Counted from the stretch's first letter, positions 1 through 7,311 are shown. The stretch: DNA of 7,700 nucleotides from an uncultured Clostridium sp. (GCA_900553925.1 USFH01000103.1:1-7700), one strand, 5' to 3'. The notes: a model not told the origin generated them from the sequence alone. Made by a program: numbers and translations.

Positions 1-675
1 TGTGGTTGTTGTTACGTGTGCGTATGGGATTGGGCTTTCGTGAAGTCCGGCTGCAACCAGACCCGCGATGTGTGCCATATCTACCATAAGAACTGCGCCA
101 ACCTCATCTGCGATCTCACGGAAACGCTTGAAATCGATTGCTCTCGCATATGCAGATGCACCGGCTACGATCATCTTCGGCTTGCATTCCTTCGCGATGC
201 GAAGCACCTCATCATAATCGATAAATCCCTCATCGTTGACACCGTAAGGTACGACGTTGAAATACTTACCTGACATATTGACCGGTGAACCGTGTGTCAG
301 ATGTCCGCCATGTGCCAGATTCATACCCATAAATGTATCGCCCGGCTGCAGAATAGCGAAGAATACTGCCATATTTGCCTGTGCGCCGGAATGTGGCTGA
401 ACATTGACATATTCACATCCAAACAACTTCTTCGCACGCTCTCTTGCAAGATCTTCCACTACATCGACATACTCACATCCGCCATAGTAACGCTTTCCCG
501 GATACCCCTCTGCATACTTGTTCGTAAGCGGACTTCCCATAGCTGCCATAACTGCCTTGGATACGATATTCTCTGATGCGATCAGCTCAATATTATGATC
601 CTGTCTGTTAATCTCGTCCGTCATTGCCTGTGCAATCTCCGGATCGAAATTTGCTATTTCATCAAAACTATACAT
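1..675 (-). CDS. glyA: Serine hydroxymethyltransferase, N-terminal 225 residues (3' end outside window)
   Basis: GlyA is a cytosolic PLP enzyme that converts serine and tetrahydrofolate into glycine and 5,10-methylene-tetrahydrofolate, supplying one-carbon units for purines, thymidylate and methionine. The visible 225 residues carry the family signatures in order: ASENI (33-37), the [13 protein letters not shown] block (54-66), HSGAQAN (95-101), the [10 protein letters not shown] loop (121-130) and VDMAHIAG (198-205), whose Asp199 and His202 contact the cofactor ring. The fragment stops in the Thr-rich run (VTTTT) that comes just before the PLP-binding lysine, so that lysine lies about two codons beyond the window edge. 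Full-length bacterial enzymes are about 410-430 residues, so roughly half is present. The ATG at 675-673 follows GGAGGGA with 5 nt spacing, and a strong promoter lies upstream. Nothing suggests inactivation. Confidence 0.97.
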   Translation of the reverse strand, partial: MYSFDEIANFDPEIAQAMTDEINRQDHNIELIASENIVSKAVMAAMGSPLTNKYAEGYPGKRYYGGCEYVDVVEDLARERAKKLFGCEYVNVQPHSGAQANMAVFFAILQPGDTFMGMNLAHGGHLTHGSPVNMSGKYFNVVPYGVNDEGFIDYDEVLRIAKECKPKMIVAGASAYARAIDFKRFREIADEVGAVLMVDMAHIAGLVAAGLHESPIPYAHVTTTT

Positions 676-702
676 CTTTGTCCCTCCATCTTGTTGTAAT
701 TT

Positions 703-745
703 ATCGGTTTGATTATCGCACATCCGTTTTGGAGTGTCAACCGAT
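703..745. repeat. Inverted repeat flanking the glyA promoter (possible operator)
   Basis: ATCGGTT (703-709) and AACCGAT (739-745) are perfect 7-bp inverted copies. One arm overlaps the edge of the -35 box and the other lies at about the transcription start, so the pair brackets the promoter. The layout would suit a repressor, but no regulator can be named and chance is not excluded. Confidence 0.35.
712..740 (-). promoter_or_regulatory. Sigma-A-type promoter of glyA (extended -10)
   Basis: On the minus strand a perfect TTGACA -35 box (740-735) is separated by exactly 17 nt from a GATAAT -10 box (717-712). TGC directly precedes the -10, giving an extended -10 element. The glyA start codon is about 37 nt downstream of the -10. 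The -35 box starts only 10 nt after the stop codon of the upstream yihY-like gene and no terminator hairpin lies between, so glyA may also receive read-through transcript. Confidence 0.85.
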
Positions 746-750
746 TGACA

Positions 751-1659
751 TTAAGATATATCTGCTTTTTCTTCCTGTTGATTTTTTAATCTCTGCTTTT
801 CTTCCCTTTTACGTTTTTTCTTTAACCGATACTTCTCCCGGTATTTCCAGATCAGATCCGACAGATAATAATTGATTTCTGCGCCATACAAAACAATCTG
901 CATGCCGATATACAGCCAGATAATAATCAATACGATGGATGTCATACTTCCATACATCTTCGAATTGTCTGCGGAATACTTAATATAGACAGAAAATCCC
1001 CTTGTCATCAACATCCATGCAACGGATGCCAGCACAGCACCTGAAAACTCATGCCGCATATGTCCGCGCCGGTTCGGAAGCTGGTAATAAATCAAAAGCA
1101 AAAAGATAAAGATCACAAGGAATGTCACAACATTCTTCAAGCTTAATATCAAAAGTGTTGCATCTGCAAATGCCGGGTAATGATCTATAATCTTATGGGC
1201 AATCTGCGAACCGAACGCCTGAATTGCAATCACAACCAGACATAGCAGCATAAATATAAGTGTATAAAGCGCACAGATCAGGCGTACAAGAAAATAATTT
1301 TTGTTTTGTTCAACACCATAAATCTTATTTAACCCTGTAGAGAGCGCCTGAATGCCCTTTGCCGCAGACCATAAACTGACAAATACCGTAATGAGTGTAA
1401 ATGACTGGACATTCGCATTGACCACATCATCCACGATATACGCAACATACGACTCGAGTCCGCTCGGCACCACCCGCAAAATATAGCCAAGCACATTTGC
1501 ATTCATGACTGACAACTTTGATGCGATCATGACCAGCAACATCATAAATGGAAAAAATGAAAGCATCACAAAGAAAGCAACCTGTGCCGCATATGCCGGC
1601 ACACTGTCCGCGGTTGCTTTATTCACAAATTTAACAATAAAACGAACAACCTTTTTCAT
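751..1659 (-). CDS. YihY/virulence factor BrkB (UPF0761) family integral membrane protein
   Basis: A 302-residue polytopic inner-membrane protein. Family-typical blocks are visible: AAQVAFFVMLSFFPFMMLLV in the first membrane segment (about 24-46), WSAAKGIQALSTGLNKIYGV (97-116), the YYQLPNRR loop (191-198), SGAVLASVAWMLMTRGFSVYI (206-226), and a last helix ending LYGAEINYYL (257-266). About six membrane segments are apparent, near 26-48, 85-105, 127-149, 175-193, 206-226 and 239-261. The tail from 270 is cytosolic by inference and very rich in Lys, Arg and Glu (YREKYRLKKKRKREEKQR). The family is widespread, but its biochemical role is not settled; names referring to ribonuclease BN or Brk virulence are historical. 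The ATG at 1659-1657 has a weak GGGG ribosome binding site 5 nt upstream. The gene follows the SpoIID-domain gene by 15 nt, which implies one transcript. Confidence 0.92.
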   Translation of the reverse strand: MKKVVRFIVKFVNKATADSVPAYAAQVAFFVMLSFFPFMMLLVMIASKLSVMNANVLGYILRVVPSGLESYVAYIVDDVVNANVQSFTLITVFVSLWSAAKGIQALSTGLNKIYGVEQNKNYFLVRLICALYTLIFMLLCLVVIAIQAFGSQIAHKIIDHYPAFADATLLILSLKNVVTFLVIFIFLLLIYYQLPNRRGHMRHEFSGAVLASVAWMLMTRGFSVYIKYSADNSKMYGSMTSIVLIIIWLYIGMQIVLYGAEINYYLSDLIWKYREKYRLKKKRKREEKQRLKNQQEEKADIS

Positions 1660-1674
1660 AGATACCCCATTTTA

Positions 1675-4044
1675 TTATTCTTGCTCTGTCTGAGTTGTCT
1701 CTCCGCTATCCTGATCGTCCATCGTGTAAATCGATGCAAAATCAATATAAGAAAAATAATGTCGTAAAATATATTTGTAGTTTTTTCCCTGTCTGCCGAG
1801 CACACCGGCTCCATAGATACTCATCCCGGCTCCATGTCCGAATCCGCCGCCATGAACAACGAATCCACGTTCCGTCTGTTCTACATAATAATATGGGCTT
1901 GGGAGTGATGTCCAGCCGATTATCGTGGAACCATCCTGCCGCACGATTTCCTGATGCACAGGATTCAAGATTGCACGGATATTACTCTGTCCGCTTATCA
2001 ATACCGCATGTTCACTTCCGCGGATCAAAAGCCGTGTCACCACACCGCTCGCTGAGCGCTCAGCAACCTCAATCGACGTGATCGTCCCAAGCTTCGGCAA
2101 TTCCGCTGATATAAATGCACCGTTTTCGTCTTCCACCTGTATGGAATCTTCCATGACAGATTTCCGATCTGTCAAAGCCATTTCCACGGCCTCAGTCATC
2201 TCTTCCTGCGTAAATGAAATATCCCATCTATAGTATGGAGAATCTTTATCTATAATATTATACGCTTCACTATCTGTCAAAAATGCCACAAAATCTTTTT
2301 CATCTGACAGGTCTATCCTGCTTTTGTCCAGATTCTCCACATTGGATTCCAGATAGCTATAGGAATCTCCTCCCCAGATCTCCGCATTTGTACAGGTAGT
2401 TCCAAAGGATGTATTAAATGTCATCGGCACGATCAGCGTTCCTTGATACGTCGGAACAAGCCCGTATGTATCCTTTACCGCGCGGATCGATGCATCTGTT
2501 TCCGCCACATTATTATATACCTGACACAGACTGGAATCATCAAGATGCGCATGATATTCGGCATAACTCTCATCCTTAAGCTTCGCATAAGCGATTCCTC
2601 TGGTGCAGATTGCCATCGCCTGCATCGCTGCATCCGGATAATCAGACGGCATTGCATTTGCCACGACATTCGCCAGATAACGTTCCAGTGAAAGCTCATT
2701 TATCACATAAATATAACCATCCTGTACATCTAACTCTATTAGACCATCGTATTCCGGATTGCCACATTCCCGTGTCACACTGAGCAGTTTAATCCGCCCG
2801 CTGTGTGTATCCGGCTCCACCTTCAGCACCTCGTCTTCTTCGTATCCCGATGCCTCGATTGTCACCACATCGCCCGCCTGATACTTCGTCTCTGTATCAT
2901 CCGGATTCGTTACTGTAAACGCAGTTGTCGCTGTGAGCTGTACCATTTCCATCTCATAGGATGTGTAATCATCATTACTGATAATTACTCGGATATCCTC
3001 GGTTTTCAGTTTCTGATTGATCACAACAGCCCCGACTTTTCCATCCTGCAGATACATATCCACATACGAATAGCCGGTCAAAAGGGAAAGGCTCTCCTCA
3101 TCTATGGCATCCTCGTAGACGTTATACATTTTATAATGATCCGCAAGTGTGAGTCCTCCGATTTTTTCCACCTGAATCTGTGTATCAGCCGTCGAAATCA
3201 CCCTGCCACGCAGAATCTTCTGTGGACGTTCAATCTTACAGATTCCTGCATAGTTAAAGACAAGATTTGCCACATAGCCGTCTGTCTCATAAGGATCCAC
3301 CGTCTGTCTGTCTGCATCCAGACTCGTGGCTACTGCAATCCCTGAATCCGGCAGTTCCGCTTCACTCCGTACCGGATATGTCTTCTCCAGATTCCCATAT
3401 AAGAATGTACACATACCGTCAGAGATTTCCTTCACCCATACATTCTGCAATGTAATTTCAGAATTGCCAAGGCTGTTAATCTTGAAGATCATACCATTCT
3501 TCATATAGACATCGAGCACATTTCCCTCATAGGTTTCATCAATCTCAAATTCTGCATTATAGGTGTCCTGTCCATCAGAAAAAGACGTTTTATCCTCCTC
3601 TGATATTGCAAGCACCAAAACATCCTTGCGAAGCAGGCCCTTCACGGTTGCCGACGCGACAATCCGCTCATAGAAGTCCTCGAATTCTGCCTTTGTCACA
3701 TAGTCAGAATCCTTCTTTCCATTTAATGCTTCCTCATAAATGGATGTTTTTACCTGTATTACCTGTGCCACTGACTTCACAAACGCCACATCGATCACTT
3801 CACTCTTCTTCAAAGGATCGATCAAACGGGATAATGCCTCAGATTCTGCCTTTGTATCTGCCAGATAACTGACGACATTCTCCACATCTGCATAGGTGTA
3901 ATATAAGCTATAATCTACAGGAACCTCTGTTGTTTCCGTATTTTGTTCCGCTTTGTGCATATGCCGTGCGATCTCATGACCGGCAATCATAACTATCCCG
4001 GCTATAATCAGCAAAAATACAAACGTGAGTATCTTCTTTTTCAC
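1675..4044 (-). CDS. Membrane-anchored SpoIID/LytB-domain protein with a large N-terminal extension
   Basis: A 789-residue protein with a Lys-rich start and one membrane segment (about 5-22), predicted to be outside the membrane afterwards. Residues 30-345 are an acidic extension that I do not recognise: helical at about 45-140, then beta-rich. From about 350 the SpoIID fold begins (IRVIISNDDY). It continues with GLIELDVQDGYIYVINELSLERYL (434-457), CQVY (507-510), NTSFGTTCTNAEIWGG (544-559) and GGGFGHGAGMSIYGA (732-746). SpoIID is a lytic transglycosylase acting on amidase-stripped peptidoglycan during engulfment; LytB-type relatives enhance amidases. B. subtilis SpoIID is less than half this length. 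The usual EMP motif reads AMP here (Ala464), and the AQAVAART block reads AMAICTRG, so catalysis is doubtful. The start is GTG at 4044-4042, supported by GGAGGA 6 nt upstream. Probably cotranscribed with the yihY-like gene. A sporulation role is not shown; vegetative wall remodelling or glycan binding are alternatives. Confidence 0.9.
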   Translation of the reverse strand: MKKKILTFVFLLIIAGIVMIAGHEIARHMHKAEQNTETTEVPVDYSLYYTYADVENVVSYLADTKAESEALSRLIDPLKKSEVIDVAFVKSVAQVIQVKTSIYEEALNGKKDSDYVTKAEFEDFYERIVASATVKGLLRKDVLVLAISEEDKTSFSDGQDTYNAEFEIDETYEGNVLDVYMKNGMIFKINSLGNSEITLQNVWVKEISDGMCTFLYGNLEKTYPVRSEAELPDSGIAVATSLDADRQTVDPYETDGYVANLVFNYAGICKIERPQKILRGRVISTADTQIQVEKIGGLTLADHYKMYNVYEDAIDEESLSLLTGYSYVDMYLQDGKVGAVVINQKLKTEDIRVIISNDDYTSYEMEMVQLTATTAFTVTNPDDTETKYQAGDVVTIEASGYEEDEVLKVEPDTHSGRIKLLSVTRECGNPEYDGLIELDVQDGYIYVINELSLERYLANVVANAMPSDYPDAAMQAMAICTRGIAYAKLKDESYAEYHAHLDDSSLCQVYNNVAETDASIRAVKDTYGLVPTYQGTLIVPMTFNTSFGTTCTNAEIWGGDSYSYLESNVENLDKSRIDLSDEKDFVAFLTDSEAYNIIDKDSPYYRWDISFTQEEMTEAVEMALTDRKSVMEDSIQVEDENGAFISAELPKLGTITSIEVAERSASGVVTRLLIRGSEHAVLISGQSNIRAILNPVHQEIVRQDGSTIIGWTSLPSPYYYVEQTERGFVVHGGGFGHGAGMSIYGAGVLGRQGKNYKYILRHYFSYIDFASIYTMDDQDSGETTQTEQE

Positions 4045-4050
4045 GTATTT

Positions 4051-4056
4051 TCCTCC
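4051..4056 (-). promoter_or_regulatory. Ribosome binding site selecting the GTG start of the SpoIID-domain gene
   Basis: GGAGGA on the minus strand lies 6 nt before the GTG at 4044-4042. It fixes this non-ATG start, because the encoded residues then give Lys-Lys-Lys followed by a membrane anchor. The seven-U tract of the upstream structured RNA (4063-4057) directly abuts this site. Confidence 0.85.
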
Positions 4057-4088
4057 AAAAAAATATATCCGGGATGCCGGTTCCTGCC
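4057..4088 (-). terminator. Possible weak terminator at the 3' end of the structured RNA
   Basis: On the minus strand a short CCGG-CAUC-CCGG hairpin (4080-4069) is followed by an A/U stretch and seven U residues (4063-4057). The local stem has only 4 bp, so termination would depend on the longer closing helix formed by both ends of the RNA. Incomplete termination would let transcription continue into the SpoIID-domain gene, which begins 13 nt further on. Confidence 0.4.
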
Positions 4089-4256
4089 TTTTGACTCCTA
4101 GCTGACGCTAGGTGGGCAACCGCATGTGATCGTCTGTCTTCCACTCGGAGGAGGCCTGACATAGTATCACAGATATAGGAATCCCGTTTAAAGTAAATGT
4201 AGGTTCAAAAATAACAGGAGTTATCGAACATTCCAGATATATTATATTTTTAATAT
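4057..4256 (-). ncRNA. ssrS: Structured RNA of about 200 nt, probable 6S RNA (ssrS)
   Basis: Seen: a near-consensus promoter predicts a start near 4256 and a seven-U run ends the unit at 4063-4057. The two ends pair: AAUAUAUCUGG (4243-4233) matches CCGGAUAUAUU (4072-4062) over 11 positions with one G-U pair, and the helix continues past a mismatch with AUG/CAU. Inside are a perfect hairpin, CCUAGC-GUCA-GCUAGG (4112-4097), enclosed by GGUUGCC/GGC-AGG-AACC (4121-4115 with 4088-4079), and an AUAAC-UCCU-GUUAU hairpin near 4226-4213. No coding frame looks credible. Inferred: length, a closing stem made from both ends and a 3'-side hairpin following a UGCGGUUG-like stretch fit 6S RNA, which holds sigma-A RNA polymerase in stationary phase. 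The main alternative is a cis-acting leader or attenuator of the SpoIID-domain gene, whose ribosome binding site follows at once. I am confident of a structured RNA, moderately confident of 6S identity. The exact 5' end is predicted only. Confidence 0.6.
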
Positions 4257-4262
4257 GTGCTA

Positions 4263-4291
4263 ATTATAGCCTAGTTATTCTGATTTTTCAA
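4263..4291 (-). promoter_or_regulatory. Sigma-A-type promoter upstream of the structured RNA and SpoIID-domain gene
   Basis: On the minus strand TTGAAA (4291-4286) and a perfect TATAAT (4268-4263) are separated by 17 nt. The predicted start is an A near 4256, just ahead of the 5' arm of the RNA closing stem. It is the only strong promoter seen between the permease gene and the SpoIID-domain gene. Confidence 0.8.
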
Positions 4292-4378
4292 GATATTTAT
4301 TCATGTATGATGGAAGCATTGCAGTTGTTATGAACATAGGGGCTGCCGCGTCCACAATCATCCCCTCTGCACAGCCGG
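4292..4378. other. Short gap after the permease gene, no gene seen
   Basis: The stretch between the permease stop and the RNA promoter has GGGG/CCCC and GGCUG/CAGCC complementarity (about 4376-4338, minus strand) that could form a long-loop hairpin. No U-tract follows, so it is not a canonical intrinsic terminator. A frame of up to 28 codons ending at 4275 has no usable ribosome binding site. Confidence 0.4.
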
Positions 4379-6442
4379 CTATTCACTGATAATCTTGCGA
4401 CTGCAGATATATGTGATTGCAAAATAAAAACCATATATCGCAAGTATGATCGCTGCCGCAAGCAGAATCGAACCAAGCAGTCCGCCCCGTCCAAATGCGG
4501 CCAGAATAAACATTGCTGTCTGCATTCCGAAGACGGAATGCACGATTGCGAGTAAAAGCGGCATGGCAAAGAACACGCCCGACTGTGCCAGGAGGGAATG
4601 ACGGATTTTCTTCTCGTCCACTCCGATCCGGCGCAGGATCCTGTATTTCTCCTTGCTGTCGGCTGCCTCGGAAAGCTCCTTGAGTGACAGAATCGCGGCA
4701 CCGGAAATCAGGAATACAACACCTAAGTAGATGCCGATGAATACGATCATCGCAGTAAGTCCCACGCTGTTGTCACGGAGCCGCTTGCTTGTCTCGCAGT
4801 TTACGGAATAATAGGAACCGTCCCCACCAACAAACGTCTCTGCCTTCGCCTCCTGCAGTTTGTAGAAATGTGCATCACTATAGTACTCATTAAGCGCATC
4901 CACCTCTGTCTGGTCTGTCGTATTATAATTCGCTGAATAGATATCATACCAGAAATCACAGTCAGACATATCCACAGAATCCGGGACAAGCAGCACGCCT
5001 GCATTGCTCTCTGAATTGCTGATGTGCACGATTCCATCCACGCAGGTACTGTATTTCGGATGATAGGTTTTTCCTTTTATCGTAACCGTCTGTCCCTCCG
5101 CAAGTCCTGCGTTGTATCGTGGTTCCATCTCCCCGTAATTACAGAGTATTGCATATTCATCCTCTGCAAGATCGATTGTTGTTCCGCCAAAGGAGCTTAC
5201 AAACGCATTATAATCTCCAATGTGCATCGTCTCCATCGATGCTTCTTTGAAATAAACATCCGATCCGCTCTCTGCAAATGCCTTTCCGAAGAAATCTCCG
5301 ACACGAATTTCTTCCGGTGCATAGAGAATCATTTCGGTCACATCTGTAAGCTTTGATGTATCGATATCACAGGCTTTCAGGTTTTCTTCCACATTGTGTC
5401 CGGTCATGTCATAGTCCTCGGCTGCATCATACGAATACAGCTTTGAAAACTGCACATCAACCGGCGTACATGTCTCTAACACATGGTTCATTGAGTTGCG
5501 GATTGCCACCGAGCTTGACAGAATACAAATCGTAAAAAAGAGCAGCAGACAGATAATCCCTCCGGAGAACACCGTTGTATTGATCCGGCTTCCAAGTTCC
5601 TTCACACTGAACGAGTTGATTCCTTTATAATAAAACCGTCTGCACCGCTTCACGATTGCAAGCAGCATCCCGGAGACCGACCAGAATACAAGGAAGGTTC
5701 CGATGATACCTTTCGCGATCTGGATACCAAGTCCCTGAAAGTCAGAGATTGTGCGGACACCGGCTGTCACTTTATAATATGCCGTTCCAAGCAGAATTGC
5801 CGCAATAATAAATACAAGCACACAGACAACCGGATTTTTTGCGTGGTTTTTCTGTGCCTTTGCACCTGCATAAAGCAGGTTTATAAGTTTGGCGCGGCTG
5901 ACAATGATTACATCTAATGCCATGACGATCACATACATGATTGCAAAATAAATAATTGTTTTGATGATGGCTGATGTGCTGACCATAAACCGGAAGTTCG
6001 TCATATCCGCTTCGAAGAGGTTCGCCGTCACGACACTCATTCCCTGTGAGATACCGATACCGAGCAGTAACCCGATTACCAGAGAGATCACGCCGATCAG
6101 CAGTGTCTCGATCACAAGAATCTTTGCCACCTGTGTTTTTCCCATACCGAGCGTTAAGTAGATGCCGAATTCCTTCTTCCTTCGTTTCATCAGGAAGGTA
6201 CTTGCGTACACAACAAGAAAGCCAAGTACAATCGATACGAACACACTGACGACAGACATTGCCTCGTTCATAAGCCCGATGAGCTCCGCTGTGTTCGACG
6301 ATACCTTCAACATAACCGTCTGGCTTCCAAGTGCATTAAATACATAGAAGATTGCCACTCCTAAGATCAACGTTGCAAAATAAATCAGATAGTTCTGCAT
6401 GCTTTTCCGGATATTCCGGGTGGATAATTTAAAGAGCATCAT
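4379..6442 (-). CDS. BceB-type FtsX-like ABC transporter permease (antimicrobial peptide resistance)
   Basis: A 687-residue permease with the BceB layout: about ten membrane segments (near 19-37, 63-84, 107-133, 160-181, 205-221, 242-264, 291-313, 562-586, 617-637, 654-677) and one large extracellular domain of about 245 residues between segments 7 and 8. Two FtsX-like regions are visible: KRRKKEFGIYLTLGMGKTQ (86-104) after segment 2 and SKEKYRILRRIGVDEKKI (596-613) after segment 8, where the family contacts the ATPase. Characterised BceAB-type transporters act at the membrane on complexes between peptide antibiotics and cell-wall lipid intermediates, and also signal to a partner BceS kinase. 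The extracellular domain has six Cys (325, 358, 434, 467, 495, 549). The start ATGATG at 6442 overlaps the end of the ATPase gene by 14 nt and has AGGGGGGAG 5 nt upstream, which suggests translational coupling. The peptide specificity cannot be read from sequence. Confidence 0.93.
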   Translation of the reverse strand: MMLFKLSTRNIRKSMQNYLIYFATLILGVAIFYVFNALGSQTVMLKVSSNTAELIGLMNEAMSVVSVFVSIVLGFLVVYASTFLMKRRKKEFGIYLTLGMGKTQVAKILVIETLLIGVISLVIGLLLGIGISQGMSVVTANLFEADMTNFRFMVSTSAIIKTIIYFAIMYVIVMALDVIIVSRAKLINLLYAGAKAQKNHAKNPVVCVLVFIIAAILLGTAYYKVTAGVRTISDFQGLGIQIAKGIIGTFLVFWSVSGMLLAIVKRCRRFYYKGINSFSVKELGSRINTTVFSGGIICLLLFFTICILSSSVAIRNSMNHVLETCTPVDVQFSKLYSYDAAEDYDMTGHNVEENLKACDIDTSKLTDVTEMILYAPEEIRVGDFFGKAFAESGSDVYFKEASMETMHIGDYNAFVSSFGGTTIDLAEDEYAILCNYGEMEPRYNAGLAEGQTVTIKGKTYHPKYSTCVDGIVHISNSESNAGVLLVPDSVDMSDCDFWYDIYSANYNTTDQTEVDALNEYYSDAHFYKLQEAKAETFVGGDGSYYSVNCETSKRLRDNSVGLTAMIVFIGIYLGVVFLISGAAILSLKELSEAADSKEKYRILRRIGVDEKKIRHSLLAQSGVFFAMPLLLAIVHSVFGMQTAMFILAAFGRGGLLGSILLAAAIILAIYGFYFAITYICSRKIISE

Positions 6443-7196
6443 TCAAACTCCCCCCTAACACTGTCACAACCTCAATAATGCGGTTAAAAAACTGTTTCCG
6501 GGTATCATCGCCTCTGCGGATCTCATTGAATATCTTACCATCCTTGATGAAGATCACGCGCGATGCATAGCTTGCTGTGAAAGCATCGTGTGTAACCATC
6601 AGAATCGTTGCAGCAAGCCCTTCATTCATCTCCTTCATACTTTCCAACAGATAGCGGGAGGACTTCGAATCAAGAGCACCGGTTGGCTCGTCGGCTAAGA
6701 TCAGCTTCGGATTCGTGATCAGGGCTCTGGCTGCCGCCACGCGCTGCTTCTGTCCACCACTCATCTGATAGCTGTATTTGTTCAGAACTTCCTCGATGCC
6801 AAGCCGCTTCGTAACCTCTTTGATCCGGCTGTCAATCTCCTTCGGTTTTACGTTCTGGATGGAGAGAGCCAGTGCAATATTCTCATATCCGGTCAGTGTA
6901 TCCAGCAGATTAAAATCCTGGAAGATAAATCCCAGCTCTTCCCGGCGGAACTTATTTAATTCATTCCCCCTGATTGTTGTGATGTCCTTATCCCCGACAT
7001 AGATATGTCCGGCTGTCACACGGTCAATCGTGGAAATACAGTTTAAGAGCGTTGTCTTGCCGGAGCCGCTGGCTCCCATAATTCCGACAAACTCGCCTTT
7101 CTCTACAGAGAAAGAAATCTTATCTACCGCCTTTGTCAGATTCGCTTTGTTGCCATAGTATTTTTCTACATTGTCAAGCTTTAATATCTCATTCAT
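6429..7196 (-). CDS. BceA-type ABC transporter ATP-binding protein
   Basis: A 255-residue cytosolic ATPase, close to the usual BceA size, that powers the adjacent permease. In order: Walker A GASGSGKTT (41-49), the Q-loop block FIFQDFNLLDTLT, the ABC signature MSGGQKQR, Walker B LILADEPTGALD with the catalytic Glu, and the H-loop VTHD. All nucleotide-binding residues are intact. The C-terminal part (FFNRIIEVVTVLGGSLNDAL) runs into the permease start, with a 14-nt overlap. I chose ATG 7196-7194 because GGGAG lies 7 nt before it and the protein then begins MNEILKLDNVEKYYG, as in relatives. The ATG at 7223 would add nine residues but lacks a ribosome binding site. The family is the MacB/BceA/LolD-like subgroup; the BceB-shaped partner makes the BceA assignment. 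No BceRS-like two-component genes lie in the window. Confidence 0.95.
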   Translation of the reverse strand: MNEILKLDNVEKYYGNKANLTKAVDKISFSVEKGEFVGIMGASGSGKTTLLNCISTIDRVTAGHIYVGDKDITTIRGNELNKFRREELGFIFQDFNLLDTLTGYENIALALSIQNVKPKEIDSRIKEVTKRLGIEEVLNKYSYQMSGGQKQRVAAARALITNPKLILADEPTGALDSKSSRYLLESMKEMNEGLAATILMVTHDAFTASYASRVIFIKDGKIFNEIRRGDDTRKQFFNRIIEVVTVLGGSLNDAL

Positions 7197-7311
7197 AGAT
7201 AGTCTCCCTTCGTTTGCTGACATTCTGATTGCGGGCAGGCATGTTGTGCTTCTGCTGCTTTGCGGTCTCTGGATTCCAGCTGTTATTTTGCCTGCTCATG
7301 CACGCAGACAT
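7189..7311 (-). CDS. Possible 40-residue leader ORF overlapping the ATPase start (unconfirmed)
   Basis: On the minus strand an ATG (7311-7309) with AAGGA about 7 nt upstream opens a 40-codon frame starting MSACMSRQNNSWN and ending at a TGA inside ATGAATGA, an 8-nt overlap with the ATPase start codon. Such an overlap would allow coupled translation. The peptide is hydrophilic and rich in Asn, Gln, Lys and Arg, with no signal or membrane segment, and I recognise no family. Short open frames are common by chance, so I give it low confidence. Two smaller frames lie upstream: 30 codons at 7440-7348, then 22 codons at 7351-7283, joined by an ATGA overlap. Confidence 0.2.
   Translation of the reverse strand: MSACMSRQNNSWNPETAKQQKHNMPARNQNVSKRRETIYE
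7204..7210 (-). promoter_or_regulatory. Ribosome binding site of the BceA-type ATPase gene
   Basis: AAGGGAG on the minus strand ends 7 nt before the ATG at 7196. It decides this start over the in-frame ATG at 7223, which is preceded only by GC-rich sequence with no Shine-Dalgarno match. Confidence 0.8.

Noticed and set aside
2803..3345. 180-codon plus-strand frame opposite the SpoIID-domain gene
   Set aside because: It is antisense to a well-supported gene and gives a His/Cys/Ile-rich product with no domain or ribosome binding site.
3974..4162. Minus-strand 62-codon frame overlapping the structured RNA and the start of the SpoIID-domain gene
   Set aside because: It runs through the RNA hairpins and overlaps the well-supported SpoIID-domain start in another frame; the product has no recognisable features.
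4275..4361. 28-codon minus-strand frame between the permease stop and the RNA promoter
   Set aside because: The only Shine-Dalgarno-like bases touch the ATG with no spacing, and the frame overlaps the -35 box of the promoter.
4297..4701. 134-codon minus-strand frame overlapping the permease C-terminus
   Set aside because: It is an out-of-frame shadow of clear membrane-segment coding sequence; its Arg/Ser/Cys-rich product is typical of wrong-frame translation.
7221..7223. Upstream ATG as the start of the ATPase
   Set aside because: It lacks a ribosome binding site and adds a nine-residue tail not typical of BceA proteins; the ATG at 7196 has a well-placed GGGAG.
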